Both the position numbers and the translations under genes were made by a program. Of a stretch of DNA of 64,000 bases, positions 51,497-59,519 are shown piece after piece. The notes below the pieces were generated by a model. The model had not been told where the DNA came from, did not search any database, and saw only the letters and a list, made by a program, of their open reading frames with translations. This stretch comes from Micromonospora sp. PLK6-60 (lineage in GTDB: Bacteria > Actinomycetota > Actinomycetes > Mycobacteriales > Micromonosporaceae): assembly GCF_019890675.1 (NCBI RefSeq), contig NZ_JAIOAA010000001.1, positions 248,001 through 312,000 on the forward strand, written 5' to 3'. Position 1 is the first letter of the stretch. Every line of letters begins with the position of its first letter.

Positions 51497-53679
51497 GCGC
51501 CCGCCGCCGGCTACTGCCGGTGCTCGCCCTCGCCGCGCTGCTGGTCACCCTGACCCCGGGGGCCGCCTCGGCCGCGCCGGCGTCCGCGCTGCCCGGCACG
51601 CTGCGCATGCAGATGGTGCCGCCGATGCGCGGCGTGCTGGTCAGCGTGGACGGCAACTCGGGTCGCACCGACGCGCACGGCCGGCTGGACCTGCGGGTCC
51701 GCAACTTCACCGGCCTCGACGAGCGGCTGAGGGTCGCCCCCACCGCGGTGGCCGCCGACCGGAAGGTGATCTTCGACCGGACCCGGGGCAGCGCCGATCA
51801 CGGGGTGCGCGGGCGCATGGTCGAGATCGGGTTGCGCACCGTCCGGCGGGTGTCCTGGAGCTACCTCGACCGCTTCGACACTCCGGTGCCGGCCGACCGG
51901 GTGACGGCGATGCGGCTGCGCAGCAACACCGGCGAGATCGTCGAACTGACCGGCGCCGACCTGAGCCGGCCGCTGTGGCTGGCGGAGAGCCGCACCCAGC
52001 AGGGCCCGCGCGGCCTGGCCTCCAAGCGGCTCTACTACGTGGTCGACACGGTGATGGTCGACGGGACCTCGGTGGTCAACCGGGCGGGGCAGAAGTTCGT
52101 CCCCTGGGAGCGGCAGCGGTGGATGATCCGGCTGCTGTTCTTCAAGGTGACCTTCTCGGCGTCCGACATGGTGTTCACCCGCCGGGCCGGGCACGGTATC
52201 GAGTTGACCCGGGCGGACGGCCGGGTGCAGCGGCTGCCGTTCGCCGACGACGGCAGCGCGCTCGTGCCCGACCTGCCCCGGGGCACGTACACCGTGTCGG
52301 TGCTGGGCGGCGGGTTGTCCTTCGGCCGGCCGGTCAGCATCAGCCGGGACCAGCAGGTCGACCTGGACGTGATCAGCCCGCTGGACCTGGTCCTGGTCGG
52401 CGTCGCGGTGTTCGGCCTGGCGTGCGGCCTGGTCGTGGCGGGGCGGCCGGCGTTGCGGCGGCGGCTGGCCGCGCGCCGGCTGGGTCACCTCGCGCGCCGG
52501 CTGGTGCGCGGCCGGCGGACGAGCCGTCCGCAGCACGCGGCGCTGTGCCTGGTGGCGGCGATGCTGGCGCTGACCGGGACGCCGTCGGCCCGGGCGCGGG
52601 CCGACGCGGGGCCGGCCCCGTCGGCCGCCGCGCCGGTGCCGTTGTTCGCCTTCTACTACATCTGGTTCAACCCGACGTCCTGGCACCGGGCGAAGACCGA
52701 CTATCCGCTGCTCGGGCGGTACTCCAGTGACGACACGGAGATCATGCGCCGGCATGTGCGGATGGCGAAGGCCGCCGGGATCGACGGGTTCCTGGTCTCC
52801 TGGAAGCACACACCGCAGCTGGACGGCCGGCTGGCGAAGCTGGTCGAGGTCGCTCGGGAGCAGGACTTCCGGCTGGGTATCGTCTACCAGGGGATCGACT
52901 TCGCCCGCAAGCCGCTGCCGCTGGCCACGGTCAGCCGCGACCTCGACCTGTTCGCCAGCCGGTACGCCGACGACCCGGTGTTCGCCGTGTTCGACCGCCC
53001 GCTGGTGGTGTGGAACGGCAGCGACCGGTTCAGCACCGCGCAGGTCGGCACGGCGACGGCGCCGGCCCGGCGGAGGCTGCTGGTGCTGGGCACGGCCAAG
53101 AGCGTCGCGGCGGCGCAGCGGTTCGGCGCGGTGCTGGACGGGCAGGCGTACTACTGGTCCTCGGCGGACCCGCTGCGCGACCAGGTGCGGGAGAAGCTCA
53201 CCGCGATGGCGCAGGCCGTACACCAGCGAGGCGGCCTGTGGATCGCGCCGGTCGCGCCCGGCTACGACGCCCGGGCGATCGGCGGCCGGCGGGTGATCGA
53301 GCGCCGCGACGGTGCGACGCTGCGCGCCTCGTTCGCCGCGGCGCGGGAGGCGCAACCGGACGCGCTGGGCGTGATCAGCTGGAACGAGTTCACCGAGAAC
53401 ACCTACGTGGAGCCCAGCGAGCAGCTCGGCGGGACGTACCTGGAGACCCTCGCCGAGCTGCGCGGGGTCTCGTTCGACTACGACCCGCGCACCGACAGCG
53501 GCCAGCCGCACGACCGGCCGTGGGGCCTGCCGGCCTGGGCGGCCCTGGCCGGCACGGCCTGCGTCGCCTTGGGGATGCCGCTGGTGTTCGCGCTGCGGCG
53601 GCGACGGCCTCGTCCGTCCGGTGGCCCGCCGACCCAGCGCGCACGACGTTCGCCGGCGGAAGGAGCCGCCGGCGAGTGA
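51493..53679 (+). CDS. Two-module membrane protein with C-terminal GH99-like (WbsX) domain
   Basis: A 728-residue protein. Residues 1-30 are a signal peptide, then a beta-rich extracytoplasmic domain of unknown type (about 35-290) and a helix (about 297-318). A basic cytoplasmic linker leads to a second signal-like helix (AALCLVAAMLALTGTPSARA, about 353-372). Residues ~385-690 are a GH99/WbsX-like barrel: FAFYYIWFNPTSW, GIDGFLVSWKH, and the catalytic-end SWNEFTENTYVEPS. A final helix and Arg-rich tail follow. It looks like two once-separate genes fused. The GTG start overlaps the phosphoesterase stop. It may trim or extend mannose-type chains. Confidence 0.8.
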   Translation: MSARRRLLPVLALAALLVTLTPGAASAAPASALPGTLRMQMVPPMRGVLVSVDGNSGRTDAHGRLDLRVRNFTGLDERLRVAPTAVAADRKVIFDRTRGSADHGVRGRMVEIGLRTVRRVSWSYLDRFDTPVPADRVTAMRLRSNTGEIVELTGADLSRPLWLAESRTQQGPRGLASKRLYYVVDTVMVDGTSVVNRAGQKFVPWERQRWMIRLLFFKVTFSASDMVFTRRAGHGIELTRADGRVQRLPFADDGSALVPDLPRGTYTVSVLGGGLSFGRPVSISRDQQVDLDVISPLDLVLVGVAVFGLACGLVVAGRPALRRRLAARRLGHLARRLVRGRRTSRPQHAALCLVAAMLALTGTPSARARADAGPAPSAAAPVPLFAFYYIWFNPTSWHRAKTDYPLLGRYSSDDTEIMRRHVRMAKAAGIDGFLVSWKHTPQLDGRLAKLVEVAREQDFRLGIVYQGIDFARKPLPLATVSRDLDLFASRYADDPVFAVFDRPLVVWNGSDRFSTAQVGTATAPARRRLLVLGTAKSVAAAQRFGAVLDGQAYYWSSADPLRDQVREKLTAMAQAVHQRGGLWIAPVAPGYDARAIGGRRVIERRDGATLRASFAAAREAQPDALGVISWNEFTENTYVEPSEQLGGTYLETLAELRGVSFDYDPRTDSGQPHDRPWGLPAWAALAGTACVALGMPLVFALRRRRPRPSGGPPTQRARRSPAEGAAGE

Positions 53680-53721
53680 TGCGGGGCGGCAGGGACGTCG
53701 CCCCGAGTTTGGGGGGGAAAA

Positions 53722-55335
53722 ATGAACAGAGTCGCACGGGTGTTCCGCCGGCGGGCCGCCGGGCTGCTGTTGGCAGCGGGCACCGCACTGGGGGCGGGCA
53801 CCGCACTGGGGGCGGGCACCGCGGTGGCCGCACCGGGGGCAGCCACCGCGGTGGCCGCACCGGCCGCCGTCGCGGCGGCAGCGCCGGTCGACGCGGCGGC
53901 CACCATCGTCGCGGAGGCCGACGCCTGGGTGGACAGCGCGGCGCCCGAGCAGGTTTCCGGGCGGGGCACCTTCCTGCGGGTCGACGGCTCGCCACGGCAG
54001 GTGGCGTACCTGCGGTTCCAGGTGACCGGCACCGGGACGACGCCGTCGGCGGTGCTGCGCCTGTACGTCGAGACGAACAGCAGCACCGGCGTGGAGGTGC
54101 ACCGGGTGGGTGCCGGCGACTGGTCGGAGCGGGACCTGACCTATCTGACCGCTCCCCCGGTGGGCGCCCTGGTGAACAGCACCGGCCGGGCGCTCGCGGG
54201 GAACTGGGCGTCGGTGGACGTGTCGTCGATGGTGACCGGTGACGGTCCGCTGACCCTGGCGCTGACCACGTCAAACGACACCGGCGTACGGGTGACCAGC
54301 CGGGAGGGCGCGAACCCGCCGCAACTGCTGGTGCCGGCGCCGGGCAACCCGTCGCCGTACCGGGTGACCCCGACCGGCACCGGCGCCTACCGGGCCGTGT
54401 CCGCGGTGACCGGGCAGACGTTCACCGGCAGCCTCAAGTCGGTGGTGGAACTGGCGGCGGGGAGCTTGAACCCGATGGGCGGCGGCACCATCTCCTTCGA
54501 CGCCGGCACGTACGACCTCGGCGCCGACTATTTCAAGCTGGTCGGCCTGCGCAACATCACCTTCGCCGGGGCGGGCATGTACGACACTCTCATCCGCAAC
54601 GACAGTTCGGCGGCGGCGGACACCGAACCGTTCAACACCAAGGGGCTCGACGGCATCGTCGTGCGGGATCTGACCGTGCACGCCGGCGGGACGCGGCGCA
54701 ACACCAGCGACGCGCTCGACTTCGACGACGGAAACAACGTGCTGGTCGAACGGGTGCGGGTCACCGCCTCCCGGGGGCGGGGGATCATCTTCGACGGCAA
54801 GAACCAGGGCTGGGAGTCGCAGGGCAACACCATCCGGGACTGCGTCGTCAGCGGCACCGCCACTCACGGGGTGGAGCTGTTGGCCGCCAGCGGAGACACC
54901 GTCACCGGCTGCCGGATCAGCGACGTCGGCGGGCACGGCATCCAGATCAACCGCTCCTCCTCCACCGCCGACCAGCCCAACAAGCCGTCGTCGCACAACA
55001 TCGTCGCCGGCAACGTGATCGACCAGGCCGGCATGGACGGGGTGAACGTGGACGGCGGCACCGACAACCGGATCACCGACAACCGGATCACCAACAGCGC
55101 GGACGACACCGCCAACCGCGACGGGATCCGGATCACCACCTCGAGCGGGGTGCCCTGCCAGGACAACGTGGTCGCGGGCACCGTCGCGACCGACACCCAG
55201 ACCCCGAGAACCCAACGGTACGGGCTGAACATCTCCGCCGGCTGCGTCGGGACGGTTGTCGGGCCGGGCAACGACTTCTCCGGGAACCTGCGCGGCGCGA
55301 TCCACGACGCGGGCAGCGGCACCGTCCACCGGTGA
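53722..55335 (+). CDS. Secreted DNRLRE/CBM96-like plus parallel beta-helix protein
   Basis: A 537-residue exported protein. The signal peptide is long and Ala-rich, with repeated GTALGAG units. Residues ~65-200 form a jelly-roll domain of the DNRLRE/CBM96 type (ADAWVDSAAPEQVSGRGTFLRVDGSPRQVAYLRF). The remainder is a right-handed beta-helix with Asn-rich rungs (NTIRDCVVSGTATHGVELL, ITDNRITDNRITNSA). Such proteins cleave or bind uronic-acid-rich polysaccharides. It begins 42 bases after the operon genes, with GGGGGGGAAAA before the ATG, and ends with a hairpin. It may process the polymer built by the preceding genes. Confidence 0.8.
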   Translation: MNRVARVFRRRAAGLLLAAGTALGAGTALGAGTAVAAPGAATAVAAPAAVAAAAPVDAAATIVAEADAWVDSAAPEQVSGRGTFLRVDGSPRQVAYLRFQVTGTGTTPSAVLRLYVETNSSTGVEVHRVGAGDWSERDLTYLTAPPVGALVNSTGRALAGNWASVDVSSMVTGDGPLTLALTTSNDTGVRVTSREGANPPQLLVPAPGNPSPYRVTPTGTGAYRAVSAVTGQTFTGSLKSVVELAAGSLNPMGGGTISFDAGTYDLGADYFKLVGLRNITFAGAGMYDTLIRNDSSAAADTEPFNTKGLDGIVVRDLTVHAGGTRRNTSDALDFDDGNNVLVERVRVTASRGRGIIFDGKNQGWESQGNTIRDCVVSGTATHGVELLAASGDTVTGCRISDVGGHGIQINRSSSTADQPNKPSSHNIVAGNVIDQAGMDGVNVDGGTDNRITDNRITNSADDTANRDGIRITTSSGVPCQDNVVAGTVATDTQTPRTQRYGLNISAGCVGTVVGPGNDFSGNLRGAIHDAGSGTVHR

Positions 55336-55348
55336 CGCCGGGCTGCGG

Positions 55349-55380
55349 GCGGTGGAGGGGGCGCACGCCTCCTCCGCCGC
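55349..55380 (+). terminator. Hairpin terminator of the glycan operon
   Basis: GCGGTGGAGG pairs with CCTCCGCCGC over 10 positions (one G-U wobble) 13 bases after the beta-helix gene stop, between convergent genes. Confidence 0.45.
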
Positions 55381-55393
55381 ACCGGGCAGGTGG

Positions 55394-55954
55394 TCAGCGG
55401 CGCAGCAGGGGCTGGTAGTCGGCGGCGGTGAGCGGCTGGCGGGTCAGTGAGCCGTCCGCGCGGGGCACCTCCAGCGGCCGGTCGCCGCGGCGGAAGGTGA
55501 CGCCGTTGACGTCGCCGCGGCGGGTCAGAGTGCAGACGATCTGCCCGAACGCGAGCACCTCGTCGCTGCGGCCGATCTCGTCGCCGACCGCCTGCACGGT
55601 CACCTCGGCGAGGGTGCCGGTCAGGCGGACGCCGCTGACGGTGAGGGTGCCGGGCAGGGCGCTGGTCAGGCCACGGTCGCGTTCGGGGGCGGTGGGGCCG
55701 GCGAGCAGGCGTTGCAGGTGCACGTCGATGCCGGGCAGCGCCTGCACCTGGCGGACCACGGTGTCCAGCCCGTCGTCGCGGACGAAGCAGAGCGTCTCGT
55801 CCTCCTGGCCGGTGGCCACGCTCGGGCTGGCACTGCCGGTGCTGGGGAACGGCCCGGGTGGGGCCTGCACCGGGCGGGGTTGCGCGTCGACCGGCACCCC
55901 GCAGCCGGCCACCATGGCGGTGGCGGCGAGCAGCAAACCCAGCCGGCGGGTCAT
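55394..55954 (-). CDS. GerMN-domain lipoprotein
   Basis: A 186-residue lipoprotein. The signal peptide ends in the lipobox VAGC (Cys near residue 18). After a Pro-rich linker, residues ~55-145 form a GerMN domain, recognised by LQRLLAGPTAPERDRGLTSALPGTLTVSGVRLTGTLAEVTV. The domain is shared with LpqB, the lipoprotein that accompanies the MtrA-MtrB system in actinobacteria, and the gene is third after a response regulator and kinase here. LpqB is longer and has a WD-like part, missing here, so this is a reduced version. It probably tunes kinase signalling at the membrane. It overlaps the kinase gene by 4 bases. Confidence 0.8.
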   Translation of the reverse strand: MTRRLGLLLAATAMVAGCGVPVDAQPRPVQAPPGPFPSTGSASPSVATGQEDETLCFVRDDGLDTVVRQVQALPGIDVHLQRLLAGPTAPERDRGLTSALPGTLTVSGVRLTGTLAEVTVQAVGDEIGRSDEVLAFGQIVCTLTRRGDVNGVTFRRGDRPLEVPRADGSLTRQPLTAADYQPLLRR

Positions 55955-57309
55955 GACAGGCTCCCGGGCAGCTCGACGCGGAAGCTGGCCCCGCCGCCGG
56001 GCCGGTTCTCGGCCCGGGCCCGTCCGCCGTGCGCGGCGGCGTGCTCGGCCACCAGCGCCAGGCCGAGGCCGGTGCCGTCGGTGCCGGCGCGGGCGTGGGC
56101 GGCCCGGCCGCGGACGAACCGGTCGAAGATCACTTCCCGGTCCGCCGGGGGCACGCCGGGTCCGGCGTCGTCGACCTCGACGACACCGACGCCGTCGCCG
56201 GCCGCGGACAGCCGTACGGCCACCGGGCCGCCGCCGTAGCGGACCGCGTTGTCCAGCAGGTTGCGCAGGATCTGCTCGACCCGCCGGCGCTCGACCTGCC
56301 ACCGGGCCGGCGTGCCCGGGGCCAGGTGGACCAGGTTCTCCGGCAGGTCGCGGGCCCGGCAGGACTCCCGGGCCAGCGCCGCGACGTCCACGCTCTGCCG
56401 CTGGGCCGGCTGCTCGGTGCGGGCCAGCTCGATCAGGTCGTCCACCAGGCGCTGGAACCGGGCCACCTCGTCGACGACCAGCCCGGCGGCGGTGGCGGTC
56501 CGCTCGTCCTGGTGTTCGCGGCGGCGGGTGAGCACGCTGGCGGCGGCGGCGAGGGTCTGCAACGGTGAGCGCAGTTCGTGGCTGACGTCGGCGGCGAAGC
56601 GGCGGTCCCGCTCGATGCGCCGGGCGAGCTGGTCGACCATGTGGTTGAAGGAGCTGGAGAGCCGGGTGAGGTCCGGGTCGGTGGTGGGGTCGAGGCGGGT
56701 GGTGACGTCACCGGCGGCGATCCGCTCGGCGGCGTCGGCGACGGCGGTCAGCGGCCGGACGCTGTGCCGGGTGGCGTACCAGCCGAGCGCGGCGCCCGAG
56801 CCGGCGACCATGATGGCGACCGCGGTCAGCGTCAGCGCCACGACCTGGAAGGTGTCCTCCACCTCCCGCAGCGAGGTCAACTCGTAGTAGCTGATGGTGG
56901 CGGAGATCGGGATGCCGACCACCAGGGTCGGTTGCCCGTTGAGCCGGACCCGCTGCACGGCGGGCTCGCCGCCGCGGACCATCCGGCGCAGCGACTCGGG
57001 GACCGGGTCGTCGCCGACCACCTCGGCGGCGCGGGCGTGGAAGCTCTCGTTGATCTGGAGCAGCGGGCGGCGGCCGCTGCCGGTGTCCAGCGAGCGCAGC
57101 ACCTCCACCACGTCCGGTTCGTCGGTGTCCAGGCCGCTGCGGACCACGGCGGCGTCGAAGTAGGCCACCCGCACGGCGGTGCGCTCCCGCTCCTCCAGCA
57201 GCGAGCGGCGGGTCAGGTCGTAGGAGAACAGCGCCATGGACGCGGCCAGCAGCAGCGCCCCCACGGCGAAGGCGGCGGTGACCCGGGCGCGTAGTCCGAG
57301 CCGGGTCAT
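55951..57309 (-). CDS. Sensor histidine kinase (MtrB-like)
   Basis: A 452-residue membrane kinase with helix 1 (residues ~8-30), an extracytoplasmic sensor (~31-150), helix 2 (~152-175), a HAMP linker (RHSVRPLTAVADAAERIAAGD), the phosphoacceptor box DVSHELRSPLQTL near residue 245 and the ATPase boxes NLLDNAVRYGG, VDDAGPGVP and GTDGTGLGLALV. It would autophosphorylate its His and pass the phosphate to the response regulator encoded just upstream, which its start overlaps by 4 bases (ATGA). Signal unknown; cell-envelope stress is plausible given the lipoprotein partner. Confidence 0.92.
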   Translation of the reverse strand: MTRLGLRARVTAAFAVGALLLAASMALFSYDLTRRSLLEERERTAVRVAYFDAAVVRSGLDTDEPDVVEVLRSLDTGSGRRPLLQINESFHARAAEVVGDDPVPESLRRMVRGGEPAVQRVRLNGQPTLVVGIPISATISYYELTSLREVEDTFQVVALTLTAVAIMVAGSGAALGWYATRHSVRPLTAVADAAERIAAGDVTTRLDPTTDPDLTRLSSSFNHMVDQLARRIERDRRFAADVSHELRSPLQTLAAAASVLTRRREHQDERTATAAGLVVDEVARFQRLVDDLIELARTEQPAQRQSVDVAALARESCRARDLPENLVHLAPGTPARWQVERRRVEQILRNLLDNAVRYGGGPVAVRLSAAGDGVGVVEVDDAGPGVPPADREVIFDRFVRGRAAHARAGTDGTGLGLALVAEHAAAHGGRARAENRPGGGASFRVELPGSLS

Positions 57310-57980
57310 CGTTGCAGCTTGTAGCCGAGCCCGCGCAGGGTGACCAGGTGCCGGGGGTTGGCGGGGTCGTCCTCGATCTTCTGCCGCAGCCGCCCGACGT
57401 GCACGTCGACCAGGCGTTCGTCGCCCGTCTCGTAGCCCCAGACCCGGCTGAGCAGCTGCTGACGGGACAGCACCCGCCCGGCGTGGTCGGCCAGTTCGCA
57501 GAGCAGCCGGAACTCGGTGCGGGTGACCGGCACGGGTTGCCCGGCCTTGCGTACCTCGCCGGCCTCCTCGCTGATCTCCAGGTCTCCGAAGACCTGCGCG
57601 GTGACCGGGGTGGTGCGGGCCCGGCCGCGCCGGCGCAGCGCCCGCAGGCGGGCGGTCAGTTCCTTGACGGCGACCGGCTTGACCAGGTAGTCGTCCGCCC
57701 CGGCCTCCAGCGCGGCGACGATGTCGTGGGTGTCGTCGCGGGCGCTGACCACGACGATCGGCACGTCGTCGTCGCGGCGCATCCGCCGGATGCACTCGTA
57801 GCCGTCGAGTCCGGGCAGCATGAGGTCGACCAGCACGTTGTCGGCCGGGTGTTCCTTCTGCTGGCGCAGGCCCTCCTCGGCGGTCGCCGCGCCCTGGGCC
57901 GTGTAGCCCTCCTCCTCCAGGGCGAGCAGCAGGGCGAGCCGGATGCGGTCGTCGTCCTCGATCACCAGTACGGCCGTCAT
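57306..57980 (-). CDS. OmpR-family response regulator (MtrA-like)
   Basis: A 224-residue regulator. The receiver domain (1-115) has the acidic pocket VIEDDDR, the phosphoacceptor Asp in LVDLMLPGLDGYE and the switch Lys in DDYLVKPVAV. The DNA-binding domain (about 125-224) is the OmpR winged helix (VTRTEFRLLCELADHAGRVLSRQQLLSRVWGYETGDERLVDVHVGRLRQKIEDDP). It forms an operon with the kinase and lipoprotein. Three GTCAC direct repeats (58021-58057) lie upstream, likely binding sites, so autoregulation is likely. Confidence 0.92.
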   Translation of the reverse strand: MTAVLVIEDDDRIRLALLLALEEEGYTAQGAATAEEGLRQQKEHPADNVLVDLMLPGLDGYECIRRMRRDDDVPIVVVSARDDTHDIVAALEAGADDYLVKPVAVKELTARLRALRRRGRARTTPVTAQVFGDLEISEEAGEVRKAGQPVPVTRTEFRLLCELADHAGRVLSRQQLLSRVWGYETGDERLVDVHVGRLRQKIEDDPANPRHLVTLRGLGYKLQR

Positions 57981-58020
57981 GGCTGCATGATGCCCGGCTC
58001 GCGGCCGGCAGCCCAACCCG

Positions 58021-58057
58021 GTCACCGGTTCCCCGCTTTTGTCACCGAACCGTCACA
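58021..58057. promoter_or_regulatory. GTCAC direct repeats, likely response-regulator box
   Basis: GTCACC (58021), GTCACC (58041) and GTCACA (58052) are direct repeats; the last two are 11 bases apart, about one helical turn, as OmpR-family dimers require. They sit between the response regulator and STAS genes, which diverge. MtrA-family proteins are known to bind GTCAC-type repeats. Confidence 0.5.
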
Positions 58058-58132
58058 CAACTGCGGGGTGCCCGCCACGGGCCGCGAGCACGGTGGTGGG
58101 ACGACCGACACCCGGCGAGGGGAGCCGACGCC

Positions 58133-58576
58133 GTGACCGCACCGCAGCCGCCGGACCCGGACTGCGAGGTTCCGCTGGTCGAGCTGGAGATCACCGACGA
58201 GCTCGACCTGGCACAGCTGCGGGACGTGGCCGGTGTGCTCGACTCGGTGCTCAGCCTGCGTCCCCGGGAGGTCGTGTTCGACCTGTCCGGGTGCGGGCAC
58301 ATCGACGCGGCCAGCATCGGGTTCCTGCTCGACGTGCGCCGCCGGCTGGCCCGCCACGGGGCGGTGCTCACGCTCCGCAACCCGGATCGGCGGGTCCGGC
58401 GGATCCTCGACAGCACCGGGCTGGGCCGGGTGCTGCGGATCGTCTACACCACCGAGGGCGCCCGGTCGGCCGGGGAGGACCGGCTCCCGCCGGGCCACCG
58501 GCCGGCGCTGGGCGGTCGGGCGTCGGTCGGCGCCCGCCGGCCGGGGCCGGGCCCGTTGACGGGGCACCGGCCGTGA
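58133..58576 (+). CDS. STAS-domain protein lacking the phosphorylated Ser
   Basis: A 147-residue protein. Residues ~15-110 are a STAS domain (LDLAQLRDVAGVLDSVLSLRPREVVFDLSGCGHIDAASIGFLLDVRRRLARHGAVLTLRNP), as in SpoIIAA-type anti-anti-sigma factors. The active loop that normally reads DSSGL is DAASI, so both Ser residues are Ala and a partner-switch kinase could not phosphorylate the usual site. The C-terminal ~35 residues are disordered. It may be constantly active in binding its anti-sigma partner or act as a scaffold. The stop overlaps the next start (GTGA). Confidence 0.8.
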   Translation: MTAPQPPDPDCEVPLVELEITDELDLAQLRDVAGVLDSVLSLRPREVVFDLSGCGHIDAASIGFLLDVRRRLARHGAVLTLRNPDRRVRRILDSTGLGRVLRIVYTTEGARSAGEDRLPPGHRPALGGRASVGARRPGPGPLTGHRP

Positions 58577-58917
58577 GCGGCGAGGCGCTGGTCAGCGCGC
58601 TGCTGGTCGGCCTGGCCGTGGGCGTGGTCGGCCGGCTCGTCCTGCCGGGGCGCCGGGCCACCCCGGTCTGGCTGACCATCGCGGCGGGCATCGCCGCGGC
58701 GCTGCTCGGCACCATCGGGATCCGGCTCGCCGGCGCCGGCCTGGACGCGGAGGCGGGGCCGCGGCTGCTGGTGCAGGGCGGGTCGGCGGTCGTCGCGACG
58801 CTGCTCGCCGTCCGGGCCGCCGCCGCACGACGGCCGGCCGATCCGGCGTGGCGGCGTGCACCGGGTCCGGTCGATCGCCGGGAACCGCGCCGGCTGCGCT
58901 CGGTGCCGCGCGGCTGA
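58573..58917 (+). CDS. Small membrane protein of unknown function
   Basis: A 114-residue protein with three hydrophobic stretches (ALVSALLVGLAVGVVGRLVLPG, WLTIAAGIAAALLGTIGIRLA and SAVVATLLAVRAAAA) and a basic, Pro/Arg-rich tail. The first segment with GRLVLPG resembles the GlsB/YeaQ (transglycosylase-associated) family, which is induced by stress in many bacteria. It is coupled to the STAS gene by a 4-base overlap and followed after 53 bases by another STAS gene, suggesting a general stress module. Confidence 0.65.
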   Translation: MSGEALVSALLVGLAVGVVGRLVLPGRRATPVWLTIAAGIAAALLGTIGIRLAGAGLDAEAGPRLLVQGGSAVVATLLAVRAAAARRPADPAWRRAPGPVDRREPRRLRSVPRG

Positions 58918-58970
58918 CCGGCCGCGACCGGCGCCACGGGCGGTTCGCCGAGGAATCGAGAGGAGAGGTC

Positions 58971-59519
58971 ATGACGGTCGTACCGGCCGATCACCTCTGG
59001 ACGTTGATCTGCGACGGCTGCGGCGACACCGTCACCGACACGGCGGTCGTGCTGCCCGACGCGGAGGTGGTCTGGACGCTGGTCTTCGACCACGGCTGGT
59101 CCGGCTCCCCGTTCGCCTCCGGGCCGCACCACTGCCCGCGCTGCGAGATGGGCGGGGCCGACCGCCCCGGGCGGTCCACGGCCGGTGATCCGCTGGGGCT
59201 GGGCCGGCCCGACGACGCCGGTGCGGCGCCGGCGTGGGACGAGCAGCCGGCCGACCGGGTGCGCCGGGCGCTGGCCGAGGCGTTGGACCTGGGCGACGAG
59301 GTGCTGGTCGACCTCAGCGGGGTGGAGGTCATCGACTCGGCCGGTCTCGGGCTGCTGGTCCGGGCGCACCAGGACGCCCGGGCGCGGTCGGCGCGGCTGT
59401 GCCTGGTCGCGCCGTCGCGGTTCGTCCGGACGGTGTTGCACACCATGCGGCTGGACGGTGTCTTCCCGGTCCTGGAGGGCCCGGCGCGGTCGACGGCCAC
59501 GCCGGTGGTCAGCCGCTGA
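58971..59519 (+). CDS. Zinc-ribbon plus STAS fusion protein
   Basis: A 182-residue protein. Residues ~14-60 contain C-x2-C (CDGCGD) and later HH-C-x2-C (HHCPRCEM), a probable zinc ribbon. Residues ~95-175 are a STAS domain (VLVDLSGVEVIDSAGLGLLVRAHQDARARSARLCLVAP). The loop reads DSAGL, with Ala at the position normally phosphorylated in SpoIIAA. The ATG at 58971 follows GAGGAGAG. Its 3' end overlaps the convergent MOSC gene by 11 bases. This arrangement of ribbon and STAS is unfamiliar to me. Confidence 0.78.
   Translation: MTVVPADHLWTLICDGCGDTVTDTAVVLPDAEVVWTLVFDHGWSGSPFASGPHHCPRCEMGGADRPGRSTAGDPLGLGRPDDAGAAPAWDEQPADRVRRALAEALDLGDEVLVDLSGVEVIDSAGLGLLVRAHQDARARSARLCLVAPSRFVRTVLHTMRLDGVFPVLEGPARSTATPVVSR

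Noticed and set aside
50065-53679. A single 1204-codon frame spanning the phosphoesterase gene and the GH99-like gene
   Set aside because: The first part is an out-of-frame reading of the phosphoesterase gene; the real second gene begins at the GTG at 51493 in an overlapping stop/start.
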